This document shows positions 9,043 through 18,277 of a stretch of DNA of 64,000 nt, one piece after another. The stretch's first letter is position 1. The number at the start of each line of letters is the position of its first letter. The translations under genes were made by a program, and so were the position numbers. Under the pieces are notes generated by a model that had not been told where the DNA came from, ran no database searches, and worked only from the letters and a program-made list of their open reading frames with translations. Source of the DNA: Amphritea atlantica (GTDB taxonomy: Bacteria; Pseudomonadota; Gammaproteobacteria; Pseudomonadales; Balneatricaceae); assembly GCA_024397875.1 (NCBI GenBank), contig CP073344.1, forward strand, positions 2,471,001 to 2,535,000, written 5' to 3'.

Positions 9043-9096
9043 AAGTGCGTAGGTCCAGTGCTTACGAGAATACGCACTTATCGTTCAGATAAGTGC
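9043..9096 (-). promoter_or_regulatory. Two mutually exclusive stem-loops in the recQ leader
   Basis: AAGTGCGTA (9043-9051) pairs perfectly with TACGCACTT (9071-9079). GCACTTAT (9074-9081) also pairs perfectly with ATAAGTGC (9089-9096). The two stems share bases 9074-9079, so only one can form at a time. On the recQ strand the distal stem forms first and the alternative stem ends 17 bases before the ATG. The layout resembles an attenuator or translation switch. It may instead be repeated operator half-sites, since AGTGCTTACG recurs at 9057-9066. Confidence 0.35.
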
Positions 9097-9164
9097 AGTA
9101 TACCGGTGACGCCCCTGCTGCGTCGCCACCCGTGACACGATAACCCACTGCAAACTGCATTGCG

Positions 9165-10516
9165 CTACTTCAGTCGCCCTATCCGCCGGTGTAGTCTGCG
9201 ACTCAGTATCCAGACTGAAAACAGCACCAGCGGCAACATCAGCGCAATCGTTCTTTCTGTGCTGAGTCCCAGATTAAAGGTATCCGCAGCATCCAGCAGA
9301 AAATGCAGCAAAGACAATACATAGTAGGTAATGACCACGACAGACAATCCTTCAACGGTCTGCTGCAGGCTGAATTGCATCTGCGCCCGCCGGTCCATAG
9401 ATTTCAGCAGCGCCTGATTCTGGGCTTCAATAGACATATCGATCCGGGTTCGCAGAAAATCACTGGCACGATCGACCCGGCTGGCAAGATCATCCAGTCG
9501 CCGCTTAGCCGCTTCAACAGTACGTAGCGCCGGTGATAAGCGGCGATCAACAAAAGCCGACAGGGTTTGCAAACCATCAATTTCCTGCTCTTCCAGCTCA
9601 TCCAGACGACTCTGCACCATCTGATAATAGGCCGTACCGGCATCGAAACGATAGCGGGAATGAGTAATCAGCTCGGCAATCGCTGCAGCCAGGTCAGACA
9701 GTTCGGTGAGCTGTCGCTGCTCCTCTTCAGGAATCCGCGACCACTGATCTGCCGAACCAGACGTGCCAGTTGTGCTTCCATCCGACTGACCTGAGCACTC
9801 ACCTGCTGCGCCTCGGGGAAAGCCAGCAGCATCATATTGCGGTATGCTTCGAGTTCCAGCAGCGCCCGTAACACCCGGCCGGTCTGACACTTATTGAGGC
9901 CGTTATTCAACAAAAGAATGCGGTTGAAGCTGTCATTGTGCAGCCGCAGTGAACTCCAGATAGTCGCCGCGCCTTCACGCAGCTCCGAACCGATCAGTCG
10001 CTGCCCTTCAAAGTATTGCCGCAACTGCTCCCGGTCCGGTATTTGTGCACCGTCCTGATTATCCAGAACCTCAATATGCAGAGCTGAGATCAGCTCACCG
10101 GGAAGCCCCTGTAACCAGTCCAGAGGAATCAGTGAGATAGGTGGATGCTCAAAGGGCTGGCTGTCCTCACCGTAAATGGTAAAGCTGTAAGTACTGAACT
10201 CCGTATGCCGCTCCCAACGCACCTCAAATTCACCAAAACTCTGATAGAAGCAGGTATCCTCCGGTTGCGGCGGATTAATAGTGTAACGCTGACACAAGGC
10301 CGACAGGTGCCGATATTCCATTTCGTATGAACCGAAATCTCCGTGCAATATAGACAGATGCGACACCCGCAAGGGGGTATCTGCTACCGGAAAAGGCCGG
10401 GTATGAAGGTCATTGTAGTTTTCATGAAACAAGCGGTGCTTGCTCAACTGAGTGTAGTGTCCGGTAACCCGTTCAGACGGGTGATGCGCTCTTTCAAAAG
10501 AGGTATCGAAAGCCAT
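9165..10516 (-). pseudogene. DUF3422 family membrane protein, interrupted by a frameshift
   Basis: The 5' part starts at ATG 10516 behind GGAGCTGAT and reads as the DUF3422 N-terminal domain (HPSERVTGHYTQLSKHRL, then FGSYEMEYRH, FTIYGEDSQPFEHPP). Near 9731-9750 the coherent reading moves to another frame, continuing with RIPEEEQRQLTELSDLAAAI and a coiled region (LDDLASRVDRASDFLRTRID), then two C-terminal membrane helices and a basic tail. The whole span is 1352 bp; one added base gives a normal 450-residue family member, so a single-base deletion or a sequencing error is the simplest reading. I see no slippery heptamer to support programmed frameshifting. Function of the family is unknown. 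Confidence 0.8.
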
Positions 10517-10561
10517 ATCAGCTCCTTAATTGATTATTACCGTCCATCATAGATAAAAAAA

Positions 10562-10579
10562 GGGGGACATAAGTCCCCC
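10562..10579 (-). terminator. Rho-independent terminator
   Basis: GGGGGAC (10562-10568), loop ATAA, GTCCCCC (10573-10579), flanked by A runs on both sides, so it can work on both strands. On the minus strand it would end the gabD/aminotransferase transcript about 195 bp after the stop codon. Confidence 0.8.
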
Positions 10580-10773
10580 CAAAAAAAGATCCAAAAGGAC
10601 CAGTGCTTACCCAAGAAGCAACACGACAAGCCAACAAGGCATACCGGCTGCAATGGAACTGTGGAGGGTCACCGGGCCAGCCAGTTCCAAACCAGCCCGA
10701 TCGTGCAAGAAGAATTTTTACAGTACTAAATTTCTACAGAACTCTGATTTACAGAATCATGATTCTACAGAGC

Positions 10774-12126
10774 TCAGGCGGCTATCAGGCCTTCACGGGT
10801 TACAAAGTCCAGCGTGTCATCCAGCGCTTTAGCCAGTTTTTCAACCATCTCGTCGATCTGTGCTTCGGTCACAATCAGTGGCGGACAGAACGCCAGTGAG
10901 TTACCGGCCACAGCCCGGGTGATCATGCCGTGGTTCTGGCAAGCCTGCATGGCAAAGGTACCAACAGCACCGCCATCAAAACCGGCACCGGTGTTTTTAT
11001 CGGACACCATCTCAACTGCACCGATCATACCGGCACCACGCACCTCGCCCACCAGCGGATGATCCCGGAATTCACCGAGACGCTTCTGCATATACTCACC
11101 CACCTTAGCCGCATGGCCAAAGATGTTATCCCGCTCATAAATTTCCAGCGTCTTCAGCGACACTGCAGCAGCAACCGGATGACCCGAATAGGTATAACCA
11201 TGTCCAAATACGCCGACCTTTGTACTTGGCTCAATCATCGCTTCGTACATATCACCACGGATAACTGCAGCACTGATCGGCATATAGGCGGATGACAACT
11301 GCTTCGCCAGCGTCATCATCGCCGGCTTCTCGATACCCATAGTGGTGCAACCGAAATCATTACCGGTACGGCCAAAGCCGGTGATCACTTCATCCGCCCA
11401 GAACAGGATGTCATACTTATTCAGTACCGCCTGAACTTTCTCGTAGTAACCCGCTGGCGGCACGATGACACCGCTGGCACCGGTAATCGGTTCCGCGATA
11501 AAGGCTGCGATGGTATCGGCACCCTCTTTCAGTATCAGTTGTTCCAGATTGTTGACGATACGGTCAACAAACTGTGCCTCAGATTCACCCGGCAGTGCAC
11601 CACGGAAATAATGCGGCGCATCGGTACGCAAGATACCCAGGGCATCGAACGGCAGATCGAAATTGGTATGATTAGGTGGCAGACCGGTCAGACAGGCAGA
11701 CGCAACTGTCACCCCGTGGTAAGAACGTTCACGGGCGATAATCTTGAATTTTTCCGGCTTACCTATCGCATTAAAGTAATAACGCAACATCTTCACATGG
11801 CTGTCGTTTGCATCACTACCGGAATTGCCGAAGAACACTTTGGCATTCTCAACCGGCACCATCGCGGTCAGTTTATCGGCCAGATCCATACCCACCTGGT
11901 GAGTCTTACCGCCAAACATGTGGGAGTAAGACAGCTTACCCATCTGCTCTGCAGCCGTATCGATCAGCTCACGATTGTTATAACCCAGCGAAGTACACCA
12001 CAGTCCGGCGAGGCCTTCCAGGTACTGGTTACCCTCATTATCGTAAACATAGGCTCCATCGCCCCGCTCAATCGTCAGGGTTTCTGTCGCTTTAAGGTTA
12101 GTTGTTGGGTAGATAATATTACTCAT
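10774..12126 (-). CDS. Class III omega-aminotransferase (amine/polyamine:pyruvate type)
   Basis: A 450-residue PLP enzyme from the ATG at 12126, which has GGAGAAG seven bases upstream; a longer start is possible but lacks this. Family features: GLAGLWCTSLGY near 50, FFGNSGSDANDSHVKM (about 110-125), SYHGVTVASACLTG, FIAEPITGASGV, ADEVITGFGRTG and LAKQLSSAYMP with the PLP Lys near 286. The sequence is closest in style to broad omega-transaminases acting on terminal amines with pyruvate as acceptor. It lies 23 bases after a succinate-semialdehyde dehydrogenase gene on the same strand, so together they could convert GABA or a similar omega-amino compound to succinate. Exact substrate is not determinable. 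Confidence 0.88.
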   Translation of the reverse strand: MSNIIYPTTNLKATETLTIERGDGAYVYDNEGNQYLEGLAGLWCTSLGYNNRELIDTAAEQMGKLSYSHMFGGKTHQVGMDLADKLTAMVPVENAKVFFGNSGSDANDSHVKMLRYYFNAIGKPEKFKIIARERSYHGVTVASACLTGLPPNHTNFDLPFDALGILRTDAPHYFRGALPGESEAQFVDRIVNNLEQLILKEGADTIAAFIAEPITGASGVIVPPAGYYEKVQAVLNKYDILFWADEVITGFGRTGNDFGCTTMGIEKPAMMTLAKQLSSAYMPISAAVIRGDMYEAMIEPSTKVGVFGHGYTYSGHPVAAAVSLKTLEIYERDNIFGHAAKVGEYMQKRLGEFRDHPLVGEVRGAGMIGAVEMVSDKNTGAGFDGGAVGTFAMQACQNHGMITRAVAGNSLAFCPPLIVTEAQIDEMVEKLAKALDDTLDFVTREGLIAA

Positions 12127-12149
12127 AACGCTTCTCCAGGGCTCACAGC

Positions 12150-13616
12150 TCAACGCTGCAATGCACCAAAACAGATATACTTTGTTTCCAGGTAGTCATC
12201 CAAACCATATTTAGAGCCTTCGCGACCCTGACCCGACTCTTTTACACCACCAAACGGAATCACTTCTGAGCTGATCGCCGTTTCATTAACACCGACCATA
12301 CCGTAATCAATCGCTTCCGATACCCGCCAGCTGCGGCCCATATTCTCGGTATAAACATAGGCGGCCAGACCGAACTCGGTATCATTAGCCATCTGTACCG
12401 CTTCTGCTTCAGTGCTGAACTTAAACACCGGCGCAACGGGACCAAAGATCTCTTCGCGGAACACCCGCATTGAAGCGTTTACATTGGTGAGAACCGTCGG
12501 CTGGTAAAAACATCCGCCCTGCTCACCCGGCTTACCGCCGATGACAACGGTGGCACCCTCGGCGACAGCATTCTGTACCTTGGCATCGATCTCTTTAGCC
12601 GCTTTTTCGGTAATCACGGGACCATGGGTGGTGTCGGCATCAAAACCGTTGCCGATACGGAACTCACTGACCGCGGCCGCAAATTTTTCCACAAAGGCAT
12701 CGTAGATCCCTTCCTGAACCAGCAGACGGTTCGCGCAGATACAGGTCTGCCCTGAGTTGCGGTATTTGGCTGTCAAAGCACCGGCAATCGCCAGATCCAG
12801 ATCCGCATCATCAAAAATAATCACCGGCGCATTGCCGCCCAGTTCCATGGAGGTACGCTTAACGGTATCCGCACACTGCTTCATCAGCAGTTTTCCGACC
12901 GGGGTAGATCCGGTGAAAGTAACCTTCTTTACCGTCGGGTTAGAGGTCATCTCGCCGCCGATAGCCGGTGCATCAAGCCCCGGAACCACACTGAATAGCC
13001 CGGCAGGTAAACCGGCACGGTTAGCCAGTTCCACCAGCGCCAGAGCAGACAGCGGGGTTTCAGCCGCAGGCTTCAGGACAATGGCGCAACCCACGGCTAA
13101 CGCAGGACCGGCCTTACGGGTAATCATCGCATTGGGAAAGTTCCACGGAGTGATTGCCGCGACCACACCCACCGGCTGTTTAACCACCACACCGCGACGG
13201 TCCGTTTGTGGGGTAGGAATAATATCGCCATACACCCGCTTGCCTTCTTCGGCAAACCATTTGATAAAGGATGCACCGTAAGCCACTTCACCACGTGACT
13301 CGGCCAGGGGCTTGCCCTGCTCCGCAGTCATGATGACAGCCAGATCTTCGGTATTATCAATGATCAGCTGATACCATTTTTCCAGTATCTCACTGCGACT
13401 CTTCGCCGGCAGTGCTTTCCACTCAGCCATGGCCCGTTCAGCCGCTTCGATAGCCCGGCGGGTTTCGGCCGCGCCGACACTGGCAACATCTGCCAGATGC
13501 TGACCGGTAGCAGGGTCAGTCACAGCAAACGTTTCACCGTTATCACCATCAACCCAAAGGCCATCAATATAAGCCTGAGTTTTAAATAACGATGAATCTT
13601 TAAGTTGTATTGTCAT
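12150..13616 (-). CDS. gabD: NAD(P)-dependent succinate-semialdehyde dehydrogenase
   Basis: A 488-residue aldehyde dehydrogenase; start at 13616 supported by GGAGATCAAGA before the ATG. Visible are AAITPWNFPNAMITRK (about 150-165), TGSTPVGKLLM, the general-base Glu in SMELGGNAPVI, and the catalytic Cys in NSGQTCICANR near residue 291. The KPAAETPLSALAL and EIFGPVAPVF elements match the GabD group, which oxidises succinate semialdehyde to succinate. It is the first gene of a two-gene operon with the omega-aminotransferase and is divergent from a LysR regulator across an AT-rich gap with repeated operator-like sites. Confidence 0.88.
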   Translation of the reverse strand: MTIQLKDSSLFKTQAYIDGLWVDGDNGETFAVTDPATGQHLADVASVGAAETRRAIEAAERAMAEWKALPAKSRSEILEKWYQLIIDNTEDLAVIMTAEQGKPLAESRGEVAYGASFIKWFAEEGKRVYGDIIPTPQTDRRGVVVKQPVGVVAAITPWNFPNAMITRKAGPALAVGCAIVLKPAAETPLSALALVELANRAGLPAGLFSVVPGLDAPAIGGEMTSNPTVKKVTFTGSTPVGKLLMKQCADTVKRTSMELGGNAPVIIFDDADLDLAIAGALTAKYRNSGQTCICANRLLVQEGIYDAFVEKFAAAVSEFRIGNGFDADTTHGPVITEKAAKEIDAKVQNAVAEGATVVIGGKPGEQGGCFYQPTVLTNVNASMRVFREEIFGPVAPVFKFSTEAEAVQMANDTEFGLAAYVYTENMGRSWRVSEAIDYGMVGVNETAISSEVIPFGGVKESGQGREGSKYGLDDYLETKYICFGALQR

Positions 13617-13664
13617 TCTTGATCTCCAGCCTGCAGTCGTGAGATTCAACCGCACTATAGAGTT

Positions 13665-13768
13665 ATTTATAGATCGCCAAATCTTTTGCTTATATAATTA
13701 TTTATAAATATATACTTTTACATATACAAATATAAAAATGCTTTTTTATAAATACACCCTATAAATAC
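13665..13768. promoter_or_regulatory. AT-rich divergent promoter region with four CTATAAATA-like boxes
   Basis: Between gabD and the divergent lysR lie ATTTATAG (13665-13672, reverse orientation), the palindromic ATTTATAAAT (13700-13709), TTATAAATAC (13746-13755) and CTATAAATAC (13759-13768, 13 bp from the previous). A related CTATAAAT occurs at 18154-18161 in the gap in front of the second LysR gene. The AT content is far above the neighbouring genes. LysR binding sites plus promoters are the likely explanation. Confidence 0.4.
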
Positions 13769-13787
13769 ATACAATTAGGTACATTCT

Positions 13788-14708
13788 ATGGGACGCAGAA
13801 AATCTGCTATCTCCGGTCAGCTGGCCGATATGGATCTTCGCCTGCTGAAAGTTTTTAAAGCGGTTGTCGAGTGTGGCGGATTCACCCCGGCGGAAATCCA
13901 CCTCAACCTTGCCAACTCGACCATTTCCAATTACATCTCAGACTTGGAAAAGCGGCTGGATATGCGCTTGTGCGAGCGCGGCCGGGCTGGATTCTCCCTC
14001 ACTGAACAAGGGCAGACGGTCTATAACGCCACCCTGGAGCTGCTCAGCGCACTCGATCAGTTCAAAAACACTATCAACCAAAGCCATAATCGTATTCTGG
14101 GCAGCCTGCATCTGGGTTTTGCCGAGCATATGCTCGGCGCTCACAACTCATCGATTCTGCAGGCACTCAGTCGCTTCTCAGTGAAAGCCCCGGAGGTCAG
14201 AATCCAGATCAGCACCATGAGCTCTGACGATGTCATAACCGCACTGCTCAACAATCAGGTCGATATCGGTATAACCGTTACCAGTCAGCCCTACCCGGAA
14301 CTCACCGATATAAAACTGTTCGAAGAAGAGATGCTGCTGTATTGCGCCCAGAACCACCCACTCTTTAATAAAGATGAGATAACCGCGGCTGAGCTACGCC
14401 AGTATCGCTTTGTCGAGTCCCCCAGACTGATGCCAGGCCGGGAGATTCACCCTGATATGATGCTCTGGAATAAACAGGCCATCGCCCATCATCAGGAAGC
14501 CCGGGCCACTCTGATACTGAGTGGCCACTATCTGGGATTCCTGCCGCGTCATCTGGTCAGCAACTGGAGGCTGGAAAAAGACCTTCGCCCCTTGCTGGCT
14601 GACCAGTATGGCTATACCAACACCTTCAAGGCACTCTGGCGTAACCGGCAGCAAAAAAGACTCATCATTCAGCTATTTACCGAGTGTCTGACTGAGTCAG
14701 CTGTCTGA
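13788..14708 (+). CDS. LysR family transcriptional regulator (paralogue 1 of 3)
   Basis: 306 residues. A 15-residue leader precedes the winged helix-turn-helix (MDLRLLKVFKAVVECGGF, then ANSTISNYISDLEKRLDMRLCERG), followed by a LysR substrate-binding domain (about 100-300). The motif ...LCERGRAGFSLTEQGQ... is nearly repeated in the regulators at 18278 and 29155. It is divergent from gabD and the aminotransferase and probably controls them. Its 3' end overlaps the convergent uspA gene by 12 bases. Confidence 0.9.
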   Translation: MGRRKSAISGQLADMDLRLLKVFKAVVECGGFTPAEIHLNLANSTISNYISDLEKRLDMRLCERGRAGFSLTEQGQTVYNATLELLSALDQFKNTINQSHNRILGSLHLGFAEHMLGAHNSSILQALSRFSVKAPEVRIQISTMSSDDVITALLNNQVDIGITVTSQPYPELTDIKLFEEEMLLYCAQNHPLFNKDEITAAELRQYRFVESPRLMPGREIHPDMMLWNKQAIAHHQEARATLILSGHYLGFLPRHLVSNWRLEKDLRPLLADQYGYTNTFKALWRNRQQKRLIIQLFTECLTESAV

Positions 14709-15137
14709 CTCATCGCAGCGTACAATAAACACTGAACAGGGGGCGTGACGCACCACCCGCTCAGCGTTTGAGCCGATAAAATAGCTGCTGATACCCGGCT
14801 TACGGGCCATCATCACAATCACATCCACCCCCAGTTGCTCGGCGGTTTCGAGAATCTGATCATGGGCCGTCCCATCACGGTAGACAGTATTCACCACAGT
14901 ATTTTCAGGCAGATTCACTAACAGACCTTGCATCTCCTTCAGGGCCTCCTTGCGGTGCCCTTCATGAAGCGTGCTGTCAAACTGCGGATGACCCGCTCTG
15001 TGTACAAAACTCTGGTCGACATACAACAGGTTGATCCGGGCCGGGGTTCCGGCCGCCAACGTTGTTGCAATCTGCACCAGCTCAACCACCTGTTCCTTAT
15101 GAGACAGATCCAGAGGAATAAGAATATTGCTGTACAT
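14697..15137 (-). CDS. Universal stress protein UspA family, TRAP-transporter-associated
   Basis: 146 residues with the Usp fold: MYSNILIPLDLS at the N-terminus, VMMARKPGISSYFIGSNAERVVRHAPCSVFIVR at the C-terminus, containing the ATP-binding G-x2-G-x(9)-G/S-like loop (IGSNAERVVRHAPCSV). It follows the TRAP large subunit by 10 bases with a good GGAGTTATCT site and is the last gene of the operon. The P-Q-M-Usp order matches the ectoine transporter operon teaABCD of Halomonas, where the Usp protein dampens transport activity. A similar regulatory role here is inference. Confidence 0.88.
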   Translation of the reverse strand: MYSNILIPLDLSHKEQVVELVQIATTLAAGTPARINLLYVDQSFVHRAGHPQFDSTLHEGHRKEALKEMQGLLVNLPENTVVNTVYRDGTAHDQILETAEQLGVDVIVMMARKPGISSYFIGSNAERVVRHAPCSVFIVRCDESDS

Positions 15138-15147
15138 AGATAACTCC

Positions 15148-16470
15148 TTAACCCATCACTAAATTCGGCAACCAGAGCACAATCTCAGGAAACACCATGC
15201 AGAGAATCAGTACCGTCAGGTTAAGTAAGATAAATGGGGTAACTGACTTATAGATCTCGGACATACCGATACCCGCAGGGGCTATCCCTTTCAGATAGAA
15301 GAGGGCAAAGCCATAGGGCGGCGTCTGAACTGCGATGAGAATATTCAGAATCATCAACACACCGAACCAGATCGGATCATAGCCCAGCGAGACTGCGATA
15401 GGCGTAAACAACGGGGCACACATCAAAACGATAATGAACTCATCGATAATGAATCCCAGCAGCAGCATGATCAGTTGGAACATGATGATGATCATAATCG
15501 GTGGCAGATCCAGCTTACCAGTAAAGTCAGCGACCATACTCTGCACACCCATCAGCAGATGGAAGTTACTGAATACCGATGCACCAAAGATAATCCACAT
15601 CGCCACACTCACCAGAGCACCGGTCTGGAAGCCTGACTGCAGGAACATGTCCACCTTGAAACGTTTAAACATAATCGCCAGGACAATGGCACCGACAACA
15701 CCGATCGCACCGGATTCAGTCGGGGTTGCTATACCGGTAATAATACTGCCCAGTACCGCGACAATAAGCAGCATGGAGAACAAACCATCCCGTGCAATAC
15801 GGAATTTTTCCTTGCCTTCCAGCTTAACGATATCTTTGTTGTCCATATCCCGCGGAGCACGTTCCGGGAACAACCAACAACTGATGGCTACGTAAAGAAT
15901 CATCATCACAACTGTCAGCAGTGCCGGCATCATCGCCCCCAGAAACATCCGGCCTACGGAGTTTTGGGTAGAGGCAGCAAACATGATCATGGGGATACTC
16001 GGCGGAATCAGGATACCCAGTCCACCACCTGCCATGATTACGCCCAGTGCCAGGCGTTTGTTATAACCCCGTTCCAGCATCGGCCGCAGCGCAATACTAC
16101 CAGAGGTCATAATGCCCGCGCCGATAATGCCGACCATGGCACCGATCATTGAGCAGACGCCGATCACACTGATCGCCAGCGAACCACGCACCCGGCCAAT
16201 CAGCATCTGACTGAAATTAAACATCGCATCACCGATGCCAGATTTAGTCAGCAACTGCCCCATATAGATATACAAAGGGATCGCTAACAGGATAAAACTG
16301 AAGTAGGTTGATTCCAGCGTTGTAGGAATAACATTAAATATTCCATCGCCCCAGGTCATGTAGCCGACCACCATAGCGATACCGCCCAGTGCCAGTCCAA
16401 CCTGCGCCCCAAGGGCAAAAAACACCAAAATACAGAGTAGAAGAACTACGGTTAACAGCTCAATTCCCAT
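15148..16470 (-). CDS. TRAP transporter large permease subunit (DctM type)
   Basis: 440 residues from ATG 16470, preceded by AGGAGAACAGTG. About twelve hydrophobic segments. The DctM signatures include PLYIYMGQLL, GSLAISVIGVCSMIGAMVG, and GGGLGILIPPSIPMIMFA near residue 165, with TPTESGAIGVVGA later. It overlaps the small subunit gene by 11 bases. It forms the ion-coupled membrane channel of a tripartite importer. Substrate is not readable from this subunit. Confidence 0.93.
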   Translation of the reverse strand: MGIELLTVVLLLCILVFFALGAQVGLALGGIAMVVGYMTWGDGIFNVIPTTLESTYFSFILLAIPLYIYMGQLLTKSGIGDAMFNFSQMLIGRVRGSLAISVIGVCSMIGAMVGIIGAGIMTSGSIALRPMLERGYNKRLALGVIMAGGGLGILIPPSIPMIMFAASTQNSVGRMFLGAMMPALLTVVMMILYVAISCWLFPERAPRDMDNKDIVKLEGKEKFRIARDGLFSMLLIVAVLGSIITGIATPTESGAIGVVGAIVLAIMFKRFKVDMFLQSGFQTGALVSVAMWIIFGASVFSNFHLLMGVQSMVADFTGKLDLPPIMIIIMFQLIMLLLGFIIDEFIIVLMCAPLFTPIAVSLGYDPIWFGVLMILNILIAVQTPPYGFALFYLKGIAPAGIGMSEIYKSVTPFILLNLTVLILCMVFPEIVLWLPNLVMG

Positions 16471-16999
16471 CACTGTTCTCCTCAATAAGTGCATGCCCGG
16501 TCAGTAGAAAGTACAGCTCTGCCAGCATGTCTCTGGCCAACTGGGCAATAAACAGACCACTGGCGATAATCATCATGATCCAGAAGTGAAACATGGGTGG
16601 TGCCCACTCACTCTGGCGACGATAATCAAACTCAATCGCTTCTTCATATTTCCCGATGCTCATCATCACAATGATGACCAAAAAGAAAATACCCAATGAG
16701 AAAGAGATTAGATTGAATACACAACGGGTCCGGTGAGAGACCTTGAGATAAAGTATGTCTACATTGATATGTGCCCGCTTTTGCTGCGCATAGGCGCCAC
16801 CCAAAGCGGCAAGATAGCCAAACATAAACAGAGACAGATCAAACGCCCAGACGGTCGGCTTGCCCAACACATAACGTGAGAACACCTCAAATGCGACCAC
16901 CAAAGCCAAAACCGGCATAATCAGCGCTGCGGCCAGGCCTGCCTGACGCACCACCCAATCAACTGAAACACAGATATTTGTCAGTATTGTTTTAAGCAT
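16460..16999 (-). CDS. TRAP transporter small permease subunit (DctQ type)
   Basis: 179 residues with four membrane segments and the conserved FEVFSRYVLGKPTVWAFDLS stretch near 42-61 and GGAYAQQKRAHINVDIL near 72-88, both typical of DctQ proteins. It pairs with the large permease gene, which it overlaps by 11 bases. A terminator-like hairpin separates it from the upstream binding protein gene, which would keep permease expression below that of the receptor. Confidence 0.92.
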   Translation of the reverse strand: MLKTILTNICVSVDWVVRQAGLAAALIMPVLALVVAFEVFSRYVLGKPTVWAFDLSLFMFGYLAALGGAYAQQKRAHINVDILYLKVSHRTRCVFNLISFSLGIFFLVIIVMMSIGKYEEAIEFDYRRQSEWAPPMFHFWIMMIIASGLFIAQLARDMLAELYFLLTGHALIEENSDGN

Positions 17000-17017
17000 A
17001 GAAGTACCTGCAACAAA

Positions 17018-17043
17018 AAAAGGGGCACGACAGCACCCCTTTT
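17018..17043 (-). terminator. Intra-operon terminator between TRAP binding protein and permease genes
   Basis: On the minus strand AAAAGGGGTGC, loop TGTC, GTGCCCCTTTT with a following T run (A7 at 17015-17021 on the plus strand). It contains two G-U wobble pairs. Its place just after dctP suggests partial termination, a common way to make more binding protein than permease. Confidence 0.7.
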
Positions 17044-17059
17044 AGCTTATTCAAAATGC

Positions 17060-18076
17060 TTACTTGCTGTTTGCGCGCAGGATATCGATCAGCTCTTTGC
17101 TGTACTTATCCGATTCAGCATATTCGTCCCACAGACCCGCACCGGCTTCAGCCCATGCTTTACGGTCAGCGTCGCTCGGCTCCGGGCTCCATTTCAGACC
17201 TTTTGCTTCCATCTCGGCAACCGCTTCAGATTCCCACTTTTTAGACAGACGCAGCTGATCAGCAGCGTGCTGTTCAGTGGCTTTACGAACGACCGCCTGC
17301 AGATCTTCCGGCAGTTTCTTCCACGCATTGCGGTTAACAACGATTGGCAGAACCTGAGCACCGGCCAGTGGCAGTTTGTACATGTACTTAGCGACTTCAA
17401 CATGGTTACCGTCGCGGTGGTCGATCATGTTACTACCGATAGAACCATCAATTACACCAGTCGCCAGAGAGGTGTAGATTTCGCTCCAGGACAGGGAAAC
17501 AGGAGAAGCACCCAGGTTACGCAGGAACTTACCGTAAGCACCTGGCGCACGGATCTTCAGACCTTTGAAATCTTCAACAGACTTGATCTCTTTCTTGGTC
17601 AGAATGTAAACCGGTGGCTGGATGTAAGGCTCAAGCCAAACCAGGCCCTGTGAACCGTATGCTTTAGTCAGTACTTTGTCCCAGCCTTTTTCATGGAACA
17701 ATGCGTTCAGTTCAGCCGGATCATCAGTACCACCTGGCAGACCGATCTCAACCACACCAGCGGGCAGTTCGCCTGCGTGCATTGACTGGAAAGGAGCCCC
17801 CATCGTTACCAGACCGGATTTAACCGCGCCCAGCAGACCGCTGGTACCAACACCTTCACCGGAATACAGAACCTGAACCTTGATACGACCTTCTGAGCCG
17901 GTTTCAATATTCTTCGCCAGACTCTCGTAAACCTCACCAAACGCAGTACCACGACCGTAGAGGTTGCTGAAACGCCAGTTATGCTCTGCTGCGGAAACAT
18001 CAGCAGCCAGAGTACTCAGCCCCAGCGTCACCGCCAGTGCAGATGTGGATAGTTTCTTCTTAAGGTTTTTGATCAT
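17060..18076 (-). CDS. TRAP transporter periplasmic substrate-binding protein (DctP type)
   Basis: 338 residues with a cleavable signal peptide (KNLKKK then a hydrophobic stretch, cut after DVSAAEH-type AxA near 26-30). DctP features include LKIRAPGAYGKFLRNLGASPV, with the conserved Arg near residue 172 that binds a carboxylate ligand, and SWSEIYTSLATGVIDGSIGS. It is the first gene of the operon P-Q-M-usp and lies divergent from a LysR gene. The nearby aminotransferases and semialdehyde dehydrogenase suggest an amino- or semialdehyde-yielding carboxylate as ligand; this is inference. Confidence 0.92.
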   Translation of the reverse strand: MIKNLKKKLSTSALAVTLGLSTLAADVSAAEHNWRFSNLYGRGTAFGEVYESLAKNIETGSEGRIKVQVLYSGEGVGTSGLLGAVKSGLVTMGAPFQSMHAGELPAGVVEIGLPGGTDDPAELNALFHEKGWDKVLTKAYGSQGLVWLEPYIQPPVYILTKKEIKSVEDFKGLKIRAPGAYGKFLRNLGASPVSLSWSEIYTSLATGVIDGSIGSNMIDHRDGNHVEVAKYMYKLPLAGAQVLPIVVNRNAWKKLPEDLQAVVRKATEQHAADQLRLSKKWESEAVAEMEAKGLKWSPEPSDADRKAWAEAGAGLWDEYAESDKYSKELIDILRANSK

Positions 18077-18277
18077 TGCTCTACCCTGTATTTTTAATAT
18101 TTATATAGCGAATTAAACTCTCTGTAGCTTTATCCTTACAAATTACGGGAAAACTATAAATCCCGAAGAATCCACTCAAACGTTTAACTTTCTTTACGTA
18201 AAGACTATCATTAGGCACAAGAAAACAAACTATTAAACCCCTCCCCCTGCAGAATTAACCATATAAGGATAGCGGGA

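Noticed and set aside
9731..9750. Programmed frameshift in the DUF3422 gene
   Set aside because: No X-XXY-YYZ heptamer, no run of A or T and no following pseudoknot-like structure; a simple indel is more likely.
11539..12195. 218-codon frame antisense to the omega-aminotransferase
   Set aside because: Same reason: low-complexity antisense translation in a well-supported gene.
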